NCBI GenBank assembly: GCA_934277435.1
Contig: CAKQUE010000002.1
Coordinates: forward strand, 62,001 to 126,000
Source of the DNA: an uncultured Alphaproteobacteria bacterium
GTDB lineage: Bacteria > Pseudomonadota > Alphaproteobacteria > RF32 > CAG-239
Reading direction: 5' to 3'
DNA: 64,000 bases
The notes beneath the pieces are model-generated. The model searched no databases. It was given only the letters and a program-made list of their open reading frames with translations, and was not told the DNA's origin. Of the stretch, positions 54,571 to 63,224 are shown piece by piece (positions within the stretch are counted from its first letter, which is position 1; each line of letters opens with the position of its first letter). The position numbers were made by a program, and so were the translations under genes.

Positions 54571-54803
54571 TTTACAATTTTATTTTTTACCGATAACATA
54601 AACATGAAAATGCAATAGCATTTTTAGGGCGTAGCAACCCTTTTATCATCAGTCGTTAAAGCATAAACGACTTAAATTTTATATGCCGATTTTCGCTTAG
54701 AGCGGATGTCGGCTGAATAAGGCTATGCGCTGAATAAGCCGAGCCGTTTGATGATATACGGTTTGCTAACATCCGCCCGCTTTTGAATAGCGGGTTTTGT
54801 TTT
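54571..54803 (+). ncRNA. Structured leader RNA with promoter and terminator before the prepilin-like gene
   Basis: The promoter is TTTACA (54571) and, after 17 nt, TAACAT (54594-54599). Downstream hairpins are AAAATGC/GCATTTT (54607-54624), GGG/CCC (54627-54640) and GTCGTT/AACGAC (54652-54671). Then comes a three-way junction: GCGGATGT (54702-54709) pairs with ACATCCGC (54769-54776), enclosing TCGGCT/AGCCGA (54709-54742) and CCGT/ACGG (54744-54761). A terminator CCCGC/GCGGG (54776-54794) with GTTTTGTTTT follows directly. An alternative long pairing is TATCATCA (54644) with TGATGATA (54750). The layout fits a riboswitch, an attenuator, or a separate small RNA. No known class was matched. Confidence 0.6.
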
Positions 54804-54829
54804 AGGTAACAATAAACGGAGTTAGAAAT

Positions 54830-55477
54830 ATGTATAACAATTTAGAAAATGGCCGCAGTATGATAGAGATGCTGGGCGTATTGGCCATTATTGCCGTGCT
54901 TTCGGTCGGCGGTATTGCCGGCTATAGCAAAGCGATAGAAAAATTAAGGATAAACAAAGCAATCGAAAATCATAAAAATATGATTATGAGCCTATTAGAA
55001 TATACCAACAATCTTCATCAAACAAGCAATACTAATATAAACCTAGATAATGTGATATATGCTTTAAACCTAACTCCTGAAAATTGGTCTGTTCATTTTG
55101 CCGGACAAGACCACGATGCTTATTTAAATGATGAACTTGGAAATGGTGTTGTCTCAGATTATTATGCCGATAGACATGCTATATTTTATTCAATTGCCTT
55201 AAATACAGAAAATGAAATAAGTGTAAATAATATTAATTATTATTTTTGCGTAAATTATATAACAAATGTTATAAAACCTTTATCAGATGTAATTTCTCAA
55301 TTTTCATTATTTAGATACACTGTAAGCCACTATGCATATTATGGCAAAAATAACTGCAATCAAAACAGAAATTGTATTAACCAGATGACTATAAGTGAAA
55401 TATCAAATAAATGTAAAATCTGCAATACTAAAATAGGTAACAACACATGTAAATTAGATATGCTCTTAAATTTTTAA
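54830..55477 (+). CDS. Type IV prepilin-like protein
   Basis: A 215-aa protein with a class III signal sequence: a short leader MYNNLENG, then the hydrophobic helix beginning RSMIEMLGVLAIIAVLSVGG. This has Gly before the cleavage point and Glu at position 5 of the mature part (SMIEM: Glu4 or Glu5 depending on the cut). The C-terminal domain is Asn/Tyr-rich with several Cys (YFCVNY, KNNCNQNRNCINQ, NKCKICNTKIGNNTCKLD). No other pilus gene is in the window. CGGAG lies 8 nt before the ATG. It sits downstream of a structured RNA with a terminator. Confidence 0.85.
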   Translation: MYNNLENGRSMIEMLGVLAIIAVLSVGGIAGYSKAIEKLRINKAIENHKNMIMSLLEYTNNLHQTSNTNINLDNVIYALNLTPENWSVHFAGQDHDAYLNDELGNGVVSDYYADRHAIFYSIALNTENEISVNNINYYFCVNYITNVIKPLSDVISQFSLFRYTVSHYAYYGKNNCNQNRNCINQMTISEISNKCKICNTKIGNNTCKLDMLLNF

Positions 55478-55516
55478 ATTACATTTTTATGTAGCTTGCT
55501 CGCTGTTTCATTTTTT

Positions 55517-55553
55517 ACAAAACCCCGCCGGAAGTGTAGAACCTGCGGCGGGG
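55517..55553 (-). terminator. Intrinsic terminator of the gap-pgk unit
   Basis: Perfect stem CCCCGCCG / CGGCGGGG, followed on the minus strand by TTTTG, 21 nt after the pgk stop. Confidence 0.85.
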
Positions 55554-55573
55554 TAAAAAATCAAAAATTATGA

Positions 55574-56782
55574 TTATTTTTTCATAATCACAACACCTGG
55601 CAATTCTTTGCCTTCCATCCATTCAAGGAAAGCACCGCCAGCGGTTGAAACGTATGTGAATTTTGTATCAACACCGGCATTTGCCAAAGCAGAAACAGTA
55701 TCACCGCCGCCGGCAACAGATGTTAATTTGCCAGCTTCAGTCAAAGCTGCAGCGTGCTGAGCAACTTTGTTGGTAGCGTTGTCAAAAGGCTTCAATTCAA
55801 ATGCGCCCAACGGGCCGTTCCAAACCAAAGTTTTGCATTCATCAAGTTTTTTGTTGATGTTTTCAATAGATTTTTCACCAACATCAAGCAAAGTGCCGTC
55901 AGCCGGAATTTTATCCAAATCATAAGTTGCGTGTTCAGCGTTTGCAGCAAATTCTTTAGCCGAAACAATATCAGACGGCAAAATGATTTCGCAGTTATTT
56001 GCTTTTGCAGTAGCCAAAATTTCTCTAGCAGTGTCAAGCATATCCATTTGCACCAATGAGTTCTTTTCATTGATAGCGTCTACGCCCTGAACTTTCAAGA
56101 AAGTATGAGCCATACCACCGGCAATAACCAATTTATCTACTTTTTTAACCAAATTGTTCAATAAATCCAATTTGGTAGAAACTTTAGAACCGCCGACAAT
56201 AGCCATCAACGGGCGTTTCGGGTTGTTCAAACCTGTGGTCAAAGCGTTTACTTCTTCGGCCATCAACAAACCCATTGCAGACGGACGCAATTTAGCTGCA
56301 GCCACAATAGAAGCGTGAGCGCGGTGAGCTGTTGAGAAAGCATCAGAAACATAAACATCGGCCGGTTTAACCAATTCTGCTGCCCAAGCTTCATCGCCTT
56401 TTTTCTCTTCGTTGTAGTAGCGCAAGTTTTCCAACAACAAAACTTCGTTAGCTTTCATAGCTTTAACGGCGTCGGCAACTTTTTCACCGATGCAATCGTC
56501 AACAAACACAACGTGTTTACCCAAAGCTTTTTCCAATTCCGGAGCAACGTGGCTCAAAGAATTTTTAACATCGCCTTTGCCTTCCGGACGGCCAAAGTGA
56601 GAAATAACCACAACTTTTGCGCCTTTTTCCATCAACAATTTAATGGTTGGAACAGTGCGGTCAATACGAGCTGTGTTGGTCACGTGAAAATTTTCATCCA
56701 TAGGCACATTCAAATCGGCGCGCAACATAACAACTTTGCCGTTCAAATCACCTAAATCTTCAATAGTTTTATATCCTTGCAT
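55574..56782 (-). CDS. pgk: Phosphoglycerate kinase
   Basis: Makes ATP from 1,3-bisphosphoglycerate in glycolysis. The 402-aa product has VMLRADLNVPMDENF, ISHFGRPEGKGD, LLENLRYYNEEKKGD, the nucleotide-binding KPLMAIVGGSKVSTKLDLL and VAGGGDTVSALANAG near the C-terminus. GTAAGGAAAA precedes the ATG. It lies 98 nt downstream of gap; the gap holds a weak GC-rich inverted repeat (CCCCG/CGGGG). Confidence 0.96.
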   Translation of the reverse strand: MQGYKTIEDLGDLNGKVVMLRADLNVPMDENFHVTNTARIDRTVPTIKLLMEKGAKVVVISHFGRPEGKGDVKNSLSHVAPELEKALGKHVVFVDDCIGEKVADAVKAMKANEVLLLENLRYYNEEKKGDEAWAAELVKPADVYVSDAFSTAHRAHASIVAAAKLRPSAMGLLMAEEVNALTTGLNNPKRPLMAIVGGSKVSTKLDLLNNLVKKVDKLVIAGGMAHTFLKVQGVDAINEKNSLVQMDMLDTAREILATAKANNCEIILPSDIVSAKEFAANAEHATYDLDKIPADGTLLDVGEKSIENINKKLDECKTLVWNGPLGAFELKPFDNATNKVAQHAAALTEAGKLTSVAGGGDTVSALANAGVDTKFTYVSTAGGAFLEWMEGKELPGVVIMKK

Positions 56783-56880
56783 TGTTTTTCCTTACATATT
56801 TATAAAAAAACTCTCCCCGCCCAAGCCAAAAGCAGCAGCACTGAGCCAACCGCCTTTTGCCTGAAACGGGGAACAAAAAA

Positions 56881-57888
56881 TTAGCCGTTTACTTTAGCCA
56901 TGTGGGCAATCAAATCCAAAACTTTGTTTGAATAACCCCATTCATTGTCATACCAGCTGATTACTTTAACGAAAGTATCTGTCAATTGAATACCGGCTTT
57001 GGCATCAAAGATAGATGTGTGAGAATCGCCCAAGAAATCAGAAGAAACAACTGCATCTTCAGTATAGCCCAAAATGCCTTTCAATTCGCCTTCAGAAGCT
57101 TTCTTCATAGCAGCGCAGATTTCTTCATAAGTGGCTGGTTTAGCCAAGTTGGCTGTCAAGTCTACAACAGAAACGTCCAAAGTCGGAACACGCATAGACA
57201 TACCTGTCAATTTGCCGTTCAAAGCCGGAATAACTTTACCAACAGCTTTTGCAGCACCGGTAGAAGAAGGGATAATGTTGCCAGAAGCAGCACGACCGCC
57301 TCTCCAATCTTTTGCAGACGGACCATCAACAGTTTTTTGAGTAGCAGTTGTAGAGTGAACAGTTGTCATCAAACCATCTTTAATACCAAATGTGTCGTTC
57401 AAAACTTTGGCGATTGGTGCCAAGCAGTTTGTGGTGCAAGATGCGTTAGAAACAAACTGAGTACCTTTAACATAAGAATCAGTGTTTACGCCGCAAACAA
57501 ACATCGGAGTGTCATCTTTAGAAGGTGCAGACATAACAACATATTTAGCACCGGCGTCAATGTGACCTTGAGATTTTTCTTTTGTCAGGAACAAACCTGT
57601 AGATTCTACAACATAATCAGCGTTGATGTCGCCCCATTTCAAATCAGCAGGGTTCTTTTCTGCAGTAACGCGGATAGCTTTGCCGTTTACAACCAATTTA
57701 CCGTCTTTAACTTCAACAGTACCGTTGAAACGACCGTGCATTGTGTCATATTTCAGCATATAAGCCATATATTCAACATCAATCAAATCGTTAATGCCAA
57801 CGATTTCAATATCATTTCTTGCCTGAGCAGCGCGGAAAACCAAACGGCCAATACGACCGAATCCATTAATACCAACGCGAACAACCAT
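56881..57888 (-). CDS. gap: Glyceraldehyde-3-phosphate dehydrogenase, type I
   Basis: Oxidises glyceraldehyde-3-phosphate with NAD and phosphate. The 335-aa product has the NAD-binding GINGFGRIGRLVFRAA, the catalytic Cys in SNASCTTNCLAP and the His in TTVHSTTATQ. The C-terminal helix is SWYDNEWGYSNKVLDL. TAGGAGAAT precedes the ATG. The order gap-pgk is the usual glycolytic pair. Confidence 0.96.
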   Translation of the reverse strand: MVVRVGINGFGRIGRLVFRAAQARNDIEIVGINDLIDVEYMAYMLKYDTMHGRFNGTVEVKDGKLVVNGKAIRVTAEKNPADLKWGDINADYVVESTGLFLTKEKSQGHIDAGAKYVVMSAPSKDDTPMFVCGVNTDSYVKGTQFVSNASCTTNCLAPIAKVLNDTFGIKDGLMTTVHSTTATQKTVDGPSAKDWRGGRAASGNIIPSSTGAAKAVGKVIPALNGKLTGMSMRVPTLDVSVVDLTANLAKPATYEEICAAMKKASEGELKGILGYTEDAVVSSDFLGDSHTSIFDAKAGIQLTDTFVKVISWYDNEWGYSNKVLDLIAHMAKVNG

Positions 57889-58008
57889 ATTATTATTCTC
57901 CTAAGTCAAATTGTTGTGCGGACAGCCCCGCACGGGCATATAGTTTCAAAAACTGGGCTTAATTTAGCATTAAAGATGAAATTTTCAAGTAAAATTTTCA
58001 TCTAACGC

Positions 58009-59421
58009 TTATAATTCGTTGATAAATTGATTTATCAGCCGTACACCAAATCCGCTTGCGCCCTTTGGATACAGAGGTTTTGGCTCTTCAACCAAATCCA
58101 TGCCGGCAATATCAACGTGCGCCCACTTGGTTTCTTTTTTGACAAAGCGCTGTAAAAAACAAGCGGCGGTGCAAGAACCGGCGGCGCGTCCGCCAACGTT
58201 TTTCATATCGGCCACAGTCGAATCCATTTGTTTGTTAAACTCGGCATTCATCGGCAGCTGCCACAAAAGCTCTCCGCAATGCTCGCCGGCCACGTTCAAA
58301 GCCTTTGCCAATTTGGCGTTATTACTGAACAAACCGGCGTAAGAGTGTCCCAAAGCAATCACAATAGCACCGGTCAAAGTTGCCATGTCCACAACATATT
58401 CCGGCTTATACTCCTCTTGAATATAGGTCAGGCAGTCGGCCAAAACCAAACGTCCTTCGGCATCGGTATTTTGCACTTCAACAGTTTGCCCCGACATAGA
58501 ACGGAAAATATCCCCCGGACGATAGGCGCTGCCGGAAGGCATATTTTCAACCAACCCCACCACGGCAACCACATTTTTTTGCGCTTGCTGCAGAGCCAGC
58601 GACTTCATAACGGCAACCATAGCCGCCGCACCGGCCATATCTTGTTTCATATCTCCCATACCGGCCGCCGGTTTGATGGAAATACCGCCGCTGTCAAAGG
58701 TAACGCCCTTACCCACCAGTCCAACAGTAAAATCATGGCTTTCTTTATTTCCTTGCCATTTAATAACCGCCACACGCGGCTTGTTTACAGAGCCTTGAGC
58801 CACCGCCAAAGCCAAGCCAAAGCCACGCTCTTTCATTGCTTTATCGTCTAAAATTTTAACTTCCAACCCCAGATATTCCAAACGGCGGATATCGGAGGCA
58901 AAAACCTCGGGCGTCAAATAATTTGCCGGCTCGTTAATCAAATCGCGGGCATAGCGCACGGCGTTTGCCAAACCGGAAAGCGGCTTATAATCTGTCATAT
59001 CGGTCAAACCGATAAATATTATTCGCTCTAATTTAGGATAAAACGATTCAGGTTTGGCTGTAAAATACTTGTCAAACGTATATGACGCCAGCTCTATACC
59101 AAAAGCAAAATCACTGGTTAGTTCTTCGCGACCAATTAAATCCACTTTGACTTCTCGGCAATTTTTAACCTCTTGATAAATTTTTCCGGCCAAAACTTCC
59201 ATGTCTAAATTTGACGTTGTTTTTTTAATAACCACGGCTATAACTTGGTAATCACCCAAATTATAAACTTTTATACCGCTTTCCGCAGTCTGCTTTTTAA
59301 CCGCATCGACTAAAACTTTTTCTTTTTCTGATAAAACACGCACAATTTCTGACGCTTTTTCTGCAATCAAGACTTTATCTTGAGCGGCTCTAATGTTTTT
59401 TCCGGTAACAAATTCAACCAT
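58009..59421 (-). CDS. pepA: Leucyl aminopeptidase (M17 family, PepA)
   Basis: A cytoplasmic two-metal aminopeptidase. The 470-aa product has an N-terminal M17 domain and a catalytic domain with VGKGVTFDSGGISIKPAAGMGDMKQDM (quoted in part: GVTFDSGG) and the signature NTDAEGRLVLADCL. These supply the Lys, Asp and Glu metal and catalytic residues. AAGGAGA precedes the ATG. It lies upstream of gap on the same strand, separated by 120 nt with a small GTGCGG/CCGCAC hairpin, so it is probably a separate transcript. Confidence 0.94.
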   Translation of the reverse strand: MVEFVTGKNIRAAQDKVLIAEKASEIVRVLSEKEKVLVDAVKKQTAESGIKVYNLGDYQVIAVVIKKTTSNLDMEVLAGKIYQEVKNCREVKVDLIGREELTSDFAFGIELASYTFDKYFTAKPESFYPKLERIIFIGLTDMTDYKPLSGLANAVRYARDLINEPANYLTPEVFASDIRRLEYLGLEVKILDDKAMKERGFGLALAVAQGSVNKPRVAVIKWQGNKESHDFTVGLVGKGVTFDSGGISIKPAAGMGDMKQDMAGAAAMVAVMKSLALQQAQKNVVAVVGLVENMPSGSAYRPGDIFRSMSGQTVEVQNTDAEGRLVLADCLTYIQEEYKPEYVVDMATLTGAIVIALGHSYAGLFSNNAKLAKALNVAGEHCGELLWQLPMNAEFNKQMDSTVADMKNVGGRAAGSCTAACFLQRFVKKETKWAHVDIAGMDLVEEPKPLYPKGASGFGVRLINQFINEL

Positions 59422-59551
59422 TGCAATCTCCTTTATCCATAATATTTAATCATTTATATGATAAATACACTTTTTTTATAAAAAATGGTAGACATTTTTT
59501 TATTTTATATTATTATATATATTAGACAAAAGATAGGCAGGATTGAAAGAA

Positions 59552-61096
59552 ATGGGACAAAAAGGTAGTAAATATGCCAGAAAGCACCAAGAAACTTCTC
59601 CGAAGACAAATGAGCAAAAGTCTGCGGAGCATATTCAAGCCATCAAAGATAAGCTTTCTGAAGACAATCAGATTATTTTTAGTATTTTGAGCGAGCCTTA
59701 TAGTTTTGAAAAGAGTTTTTTGAACCTACCTTATCAGCAGCAAATTCTAATGGTTGTAACCTTAGATGAAATTATAAAATATCAAGAAAAAAATTCTTTA
59801 CACGGTTTGGCTGCTGAAATTGCTGATATGGCTCAAATACATTTGAATAAAATTCATATGATGACCGATTCTTACATTGATAACGGAAACTTTGAACCAT
59901 TATCCGACGATGAAAAACGCATTATACGCATGGATTGTTATGGCAAAATCAACAAACGTCCTGACCACCAGCTAAGTCCAATTTACAAATTTTTCAAACA
60001 ACCGCAAAATGCTGTCAAAGCCAAGTTTACAGATTATGATTTGGATAATTCTCCAAGCTGGAGAGTATTTAAACAATTTGAAAGTTTTCGCTCTATTGAA
60101 TTTAAGATAAAATGTTATCTTTACCGTCAAAACATTAATCCGGACGCACTAAAAGCCTTGACCGTAAATGATTATTGCGACGTGATTTATAACGCTTTTG
60201 TAGAAAAATCATCTAACGTCACCGCGAATTTTATTTCCCCCGAAAAAAACATCAGAATTCGTTTGATAAAATCGTTTATGCGTCATTGCGGAAAACAATT
60301 TGAACAACAGTTAATTAGCAAAGGTAATGATCCACGCTGTGCTGCTTCACTTTGCAACGCCATGCGCCGGTTCGGTCACACCGATATTGACACTTTGAGC
60401 ATTACTGAAACACACTACACCCCTCGGATTTTAGCCGATTTAGCCAAAGCCGGATATGATGTGAGCGAGATTAAATCAGGTGATAGAATTTCTCCGGCTT
60501 TTGTTAATCAGCTGATTGATGAAAATAAAGAAAGTTTGATTTTAGCGCGTACTGAAAACGGACAGCTTCTGAGCAAACAAAGTCTGCCTCACATAGAAGT
60601 ACATCACAAGCATGCTGTACAATTTACATCAAGCAACGGCTATTTGGCCAAAGCAAACTATCCGCGTAATCTGATGCTGGTAGACTCTTTGATGCACAAA
60701 AATTATTATCATTTGTTTGATTGTGTTTATAAGCAAAATCAGATGAATAATTTTTATTCTCGTCTTAATGCTAATAATCCATATATGATTTCTATTTTAG
60801 GATTTAACGAACAAGATTGTAACTATTTTGATTTTGAAAATACACCAGCTTTCAAAAAACGCGAGGCCGAAGACAAAAAGTATGTTGTAAATTATCTGCA
60901 AGAAATGGAAAAACGCCTGCGAAATGAAATAAATTTGGTGGAACAGTACCGTATTCCGTATAACTGCAACACATTGTTGCGCAACAATCGAGGAATCAGC
61001 TACTTAACCCAAAATTTGAGTAAAGACTCCGAAAATATGCAAAGATTTTCTAGTTGGATGAAAACACAGCGTAAAAATGGAAAAGGCGGAAGATAA
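59552..61096 (+). CDS. Candidate HNH endonuclease toxin-like protein
   Basis: A 514-aa protein with no signal peptide, mostly helical for its first 330 residues. Near residues 345-390 it has an HNH-like signature: LPHIEVHHKHAVQF (adjacent His pair), then ANYPRNLMLVDSLMHKNYYH (Asn and two His with H-x4-H spacing). This fits the beta-beta-alpha metal fold of HNH nucleases. It is followed after 3 nt by a SUKH-like gene, a family known as immunity proteins to nuclease toxins. The ATG at 59552 has AGGA 9 nt upstream; a TTG three codons earlier is less likely. No secretion domain is seen, so how it would be delivered is unknown. Confidence 0.6.
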   Translation: MGQKGSKYARKHQETSPKTNEQKSAEHIQAIKDKLSEDNQIIFSILSEPYSFEKSFLNLPYQQQILMVVTLDEIIKYQEKNSLHGLAAEIADMAQIHLNKIHMMTDSYIDNGNFEPLSDDEKRIIRMDCYGKINKRPDHQLSPIYKFFKQPQNAVKAKFTDYDLDNSPSWRVFKQFESFRSIEFKIKCYLYRQNINPDALKALTVNDYCDVIYNAFVEKSSNVTANFISPEKNIRIRLIKSFMRHCGKQFEQQLISKGNDPRCAASLCNAMRRFGHTDIDTLSITETHYTPRILADLAKAGYDVSEIKSGDRISPAFVNQLIDENKESLILARTENGQLLSKQSLPHIEVHHKHAVQFTSSNGYLAKANYPRNLMLVDSLMHKNYYHLFDCVYKQNQMNNFYSRLNANNPYMISILGFNEQDCNYFDFENTPAFKKREAEDKKYVVNYLQEMEKRLRNEINLVEQYRIPYNCNTLLRNNRGISYLTQNLSKDSENMQRFSSWMKTQRKNGKGGR

Positions 61097-61099
61097 AAA

Positions 61100-61501
61100 A
61101 TGTCAAGTTTTATAGAACAGCTTAAAATGCAAAAATTTGGAACCGGCGAAAAATTAGAATCTGAAGCGCTTATTACAGCGCAAAAAGTTTTGTTTAGCAT
61201 GGGACTTGCCGGCATTCCGCAAACCTATACAGATTTTTTGAGGAAATATAACGGAATAAAAGCAAACGGTGCTTATTTGTTTGGTGCAACTGTCGACAAT
61301 GATTTAGATATTATCGACCAAAATGAACAAATGCCTAAACCAGACAAAACCTTGCTTTTAGGCTATAATGACTTTGATTTGCTGGTTTTTAATTTTTCAA
61401 ATAAACAATATCAAATTGTTGACAGAGAAGATATGGAAGTGTTAGACAGTTATCCAGAGACAGAAATTGACTACGCTTTAGCGCAAATATTTAATGTATA
61501 G
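61100..61501 (+). CDS. SUKH/SMI1-KNR4-like protein, probable immunity protein
   Basis: A 133-aa protein with the SMI1/KNR4 (SUKH) pattern: an N-terminal helix, AGIPQTYTDFLRKYNGIKANG, YLFGATVDND, LLGYNDFDLLVFNF, and a C-terminal YQIVDREDMEVLDSYPE. It is closest by eye to the YrhA-like branch. Many SUKH proteins neutralise toxins encoded directly upstream, and here the upstream gene is HNH-like and only 3 nt away. GGCGGAAG precedes the ATG. Its end overlaps a possible upstream start of the tsaC gene. Confidence 0.7.
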   Translation: MSSFIEQLKMQKFGTGEKLESEALITAQKVLFSMGLAGIPQTYTDFLRKYNGIKANGAYLFGATVDNDLDIIDQNEQMPKPDKTLLLGYNDFDLLVFNFSNKQYQIVDREDMEVLDSYPETEIDYALAQIFNV

Positions 61502-61508
61502 TGAAAAA

Positions 61509-62450
61509 ATGAATAATATTTATAAAAATTCAGCCGAAAACATAGAAAAAGCGGCAGAAGTTATTAAAAACGGCGAATTAGTGGCTTTTCCTACTGAAAC
61601 AGTGTATGGACTAGGCGCCAATGTTTATAACAGCAAAGCGGTTGCCAATATTTTTGCAGCCAAGCAGCGTCCGCATTTTGACCCACTGATTTCTCATATT
61701 GCAGAAATTGATTTTTTGAAGGAATATGCAGCGACAGATGAACGAGTTTTTGCACTGGCCAAGCGTTTTTGGCCGGGACCGCTGACTTTTGTATTGCGCC
61801 GTATAGAAGAAAATCCGAGCATTGATTTAGCTTGTTCCGGATTGCGCACGTTGACTGTGCGTATGCCTCGCCATCCGATTGCCTTGGCTTTGATAAAGGC
61901 TGCCGGAGTGCCTATTGTGGCTCCTTCAGCTAACAAATATCAATCCATAAGTCCAACCACTGCTCAGCACGTTGCCGAAGGTTTGGGTGATAAAGTTGAT
62001 ATGATTTTAGACGGCGGAGCCTGCAGTGTTGGCGTAGAATCAACCATTATTGACCTGACAACCAACAAAGTTGTATTACTGCGCGCCGGTGGCACAGCTA
62101 AAGAAGATATTGAAGAATTTTTAGGCGAAGAAGTTTTGATTTCTGCCGGTAACCCAGAATTACCAACAGCTCCAGGGCAACTTTTGCGCCATTATGCCCC
62201 AAAGCACACCTTACGCATAAATGCCCAAAAACCTGAGGCTGATGAATTTTATATTGGGTTTGGCAAATTAGATGGAGATTTAAACCTCAGCCCAAGCGGT
62301 AGTCTAACAGAAGCAGCAGAAAATTTATTTGCCTATATGCGTTTGGCCGACGCACAAGATAAATTTGCAAAAATTGCGATAGCGCCTATCCCGCAAAACG
62401 GACTAGGTCTTGCCATTAATGACCGCATAAAACGCGCGTCTTATAAATAA
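61509..62450 (+). CDS. tsaC: L-threonylcarbamoyladenylate synthase (TsaC/Sua5)
   Basis: Makes threonylcarbamoyl-AMP from threonine, bicarbonate and ATP for the t6A37 modification of ANN-decoding tRNAs. The 313-aa product is the long Sua5-type form: a YrdC domain (GELVAFPTETVYGLGANV, KQRPHFDPLISHI, VRMPRHPIALAL, PIVAPSANKYQ, VGVESTIIDLT) followed by a C-terminal Sua5 domain starting APGQLLRHYAPKHTL. The ATG at 61509 (MNNIYKN) is chosen; an ATG at 61494 would overlap the immunity gene. It follows the HNH/SUKH pair closely. Confidence 0.92.
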   Translation: MNNIYKNSAENIEKAAEVIKNGELVAFPTETVYGLGANVYNSKAVANIFAAKQRPHFDPLISHIAEIDFLKEYAATDERVFALAKRFWPGPLTFVLRRIEENPSIDLACSGLRTLTVRMPRHPIALALIKAAGVPIVAPSANKYQSISPTTAQHVAEGLGDKVDMILDGGACSVGVESTIIDLTTNKVVLLRAGGTAKEDIEEFLGEEVLISAGNPELPTAPGQLLRHYAPKHTLRINAQKPEADEFYIGFGKLDGDLNLSPSGSLTEAAENLFAYMRLADAQDKFAKIAIAPIPQNGLGLAINDRIKRASYK

Positions 62451-62537
62451 AATTTTGCTTTACAAAAATATTCTTTTAGCTATTGTAAATTTACTTTAAT
62501 TATTTTTGTGTCATTAAATTATTTAATTTTAAAGCTT

Positions 62538-62687
62538 ATGAGAAAAAACAAGATTTTAACTATCGTAAGTGTTGGTTCTGCTGTTGTTGCCATAACTTCT
62601 ATCGCCGGAGCGTTATTACTGCACCGTTATGGAAAGATTTTGGCCTCAGCGTTAGATGACATCAACAACAGTAATGAAGAGTTTTAG
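62538..62687 (+). CDS. Small membrane-anchored protein (49 aa)
   Basis: A 49-codon frame starting MRKNKILTIVSVGSAVVAIT. A basic N-terminus precedes one hydrophobic helix (residues 6-27). The C-terminal tail is acidic (DDINNSNEEF). The leader is A+T-rich with no Shine-Dalgarno sequence. A strong terminator follows 6 nt after the stop, supporting a short independent gene. No family is recognised. Confidence 0.55.
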   Translation: MRKNKILTIVSVGSAVVAITSIAGALLLHRYGKILASALDDINNSNEEF

Positions 62688-62693
62688 CTCTAT

Positions 62694-62728
62694 ATCCGGT
62701 GAGAAAAAAACATCTTGCCGGATTTTTT
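62694..62728 (+). terminator. Intrinsic terminator of the 49-aa protein gene
   Basis: ATCCGGTGAG / CTTGCCGGAT stem with one mismatch and a 10-nt loop, then six T. Confidence 0.88.
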
Positions 62729-63224
62729 GTATTCGTTAAGGACTTTTTTGATGATATAAAAAAGGAAAGCAAGAGAATATTCAATTGCTTTCCTCGGCTC
62801 TACTACCTTTATTTGTGTTTCTAAAAGGTTGTTTGCAAACTTGATGTCTACAATCAAATACTTTTACAATACATCAAATCATAAGGTCTACCGTGTTCGC
62901 TTTACATTGTAAAAGTATTTAATCGCTTAAATTTTTTTACTCTATGCATTGAACTCGGGGTTCAAAATTACGGCTTAGAATTTAATTGCTTAAAAACACC
63001 TGCCGTTTGCATCTTGAACACTTTTAATTTAGCTCTTTTCTGTCGCTTTTCAACGGCTATAAAACCTTTTTACTATTTTATTTATAAATCACCTTCCCCC
63101 TTTAACAAGTCTACACCCTCTTACAAGTTTTGTATTGCAAATAACTAAAAACTGTTGCTTTTTACGGCGGTTACGCTATAAGATATGGTTAATTTGAACT
63201 ATTTTATTGAAAGGGCTTATTCTT
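62729..63224. other. Non-coding region with several inverted repeats
   Basis: No credible protein-coding frame on either strand. Contents: a minus-strand terminator (62757-62793); GTTTGCAAAC at 62831-62840; a perfect 15-bp inverted repeat AAATACTTTTACAAT / ATTGTAAAAGTATTT at 62856-62870 and 62906-62920; and TTGAAC/GTTCAA around 62948-62964. The minus-strand terminator has no gene upstream of it on that strand, so a small RNA on the minus strand is possible. Confidence 0.5.
62757..62793 (-). terminator. Minus-strand intrinsic terminator without an obvious gene
   Basis: On the minus strand GGAAAGCAA / TTGCTTTCC (perfect 9 bp, 12-nt loop) is followed by TTTTTT. Confidence 0.8.

Noticed and set aside
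54702..54776. Hammerhead ribozyme or integron attC site in the pilin leader
   Set aside because: The three-way junction lacks the CUGAUGA and GAAA core of a hammerhead, and no attC core sites (GTTRRRY/RYYYAAC) flank it.
62757..62800. GAGGAAAGC on the minus strand as a piece of RNase P RNA
   Set aside because: It is part of the terminator stem and none of the other conserved RNase P segments are present.
62935..62975. tRNA-like T-arm around GGGGTTCAAAA
   Set aside because: No acceptor stem, D-arm or anticodon arm can be built; it is a simple TTGAAC/GTTCAA hairpin.
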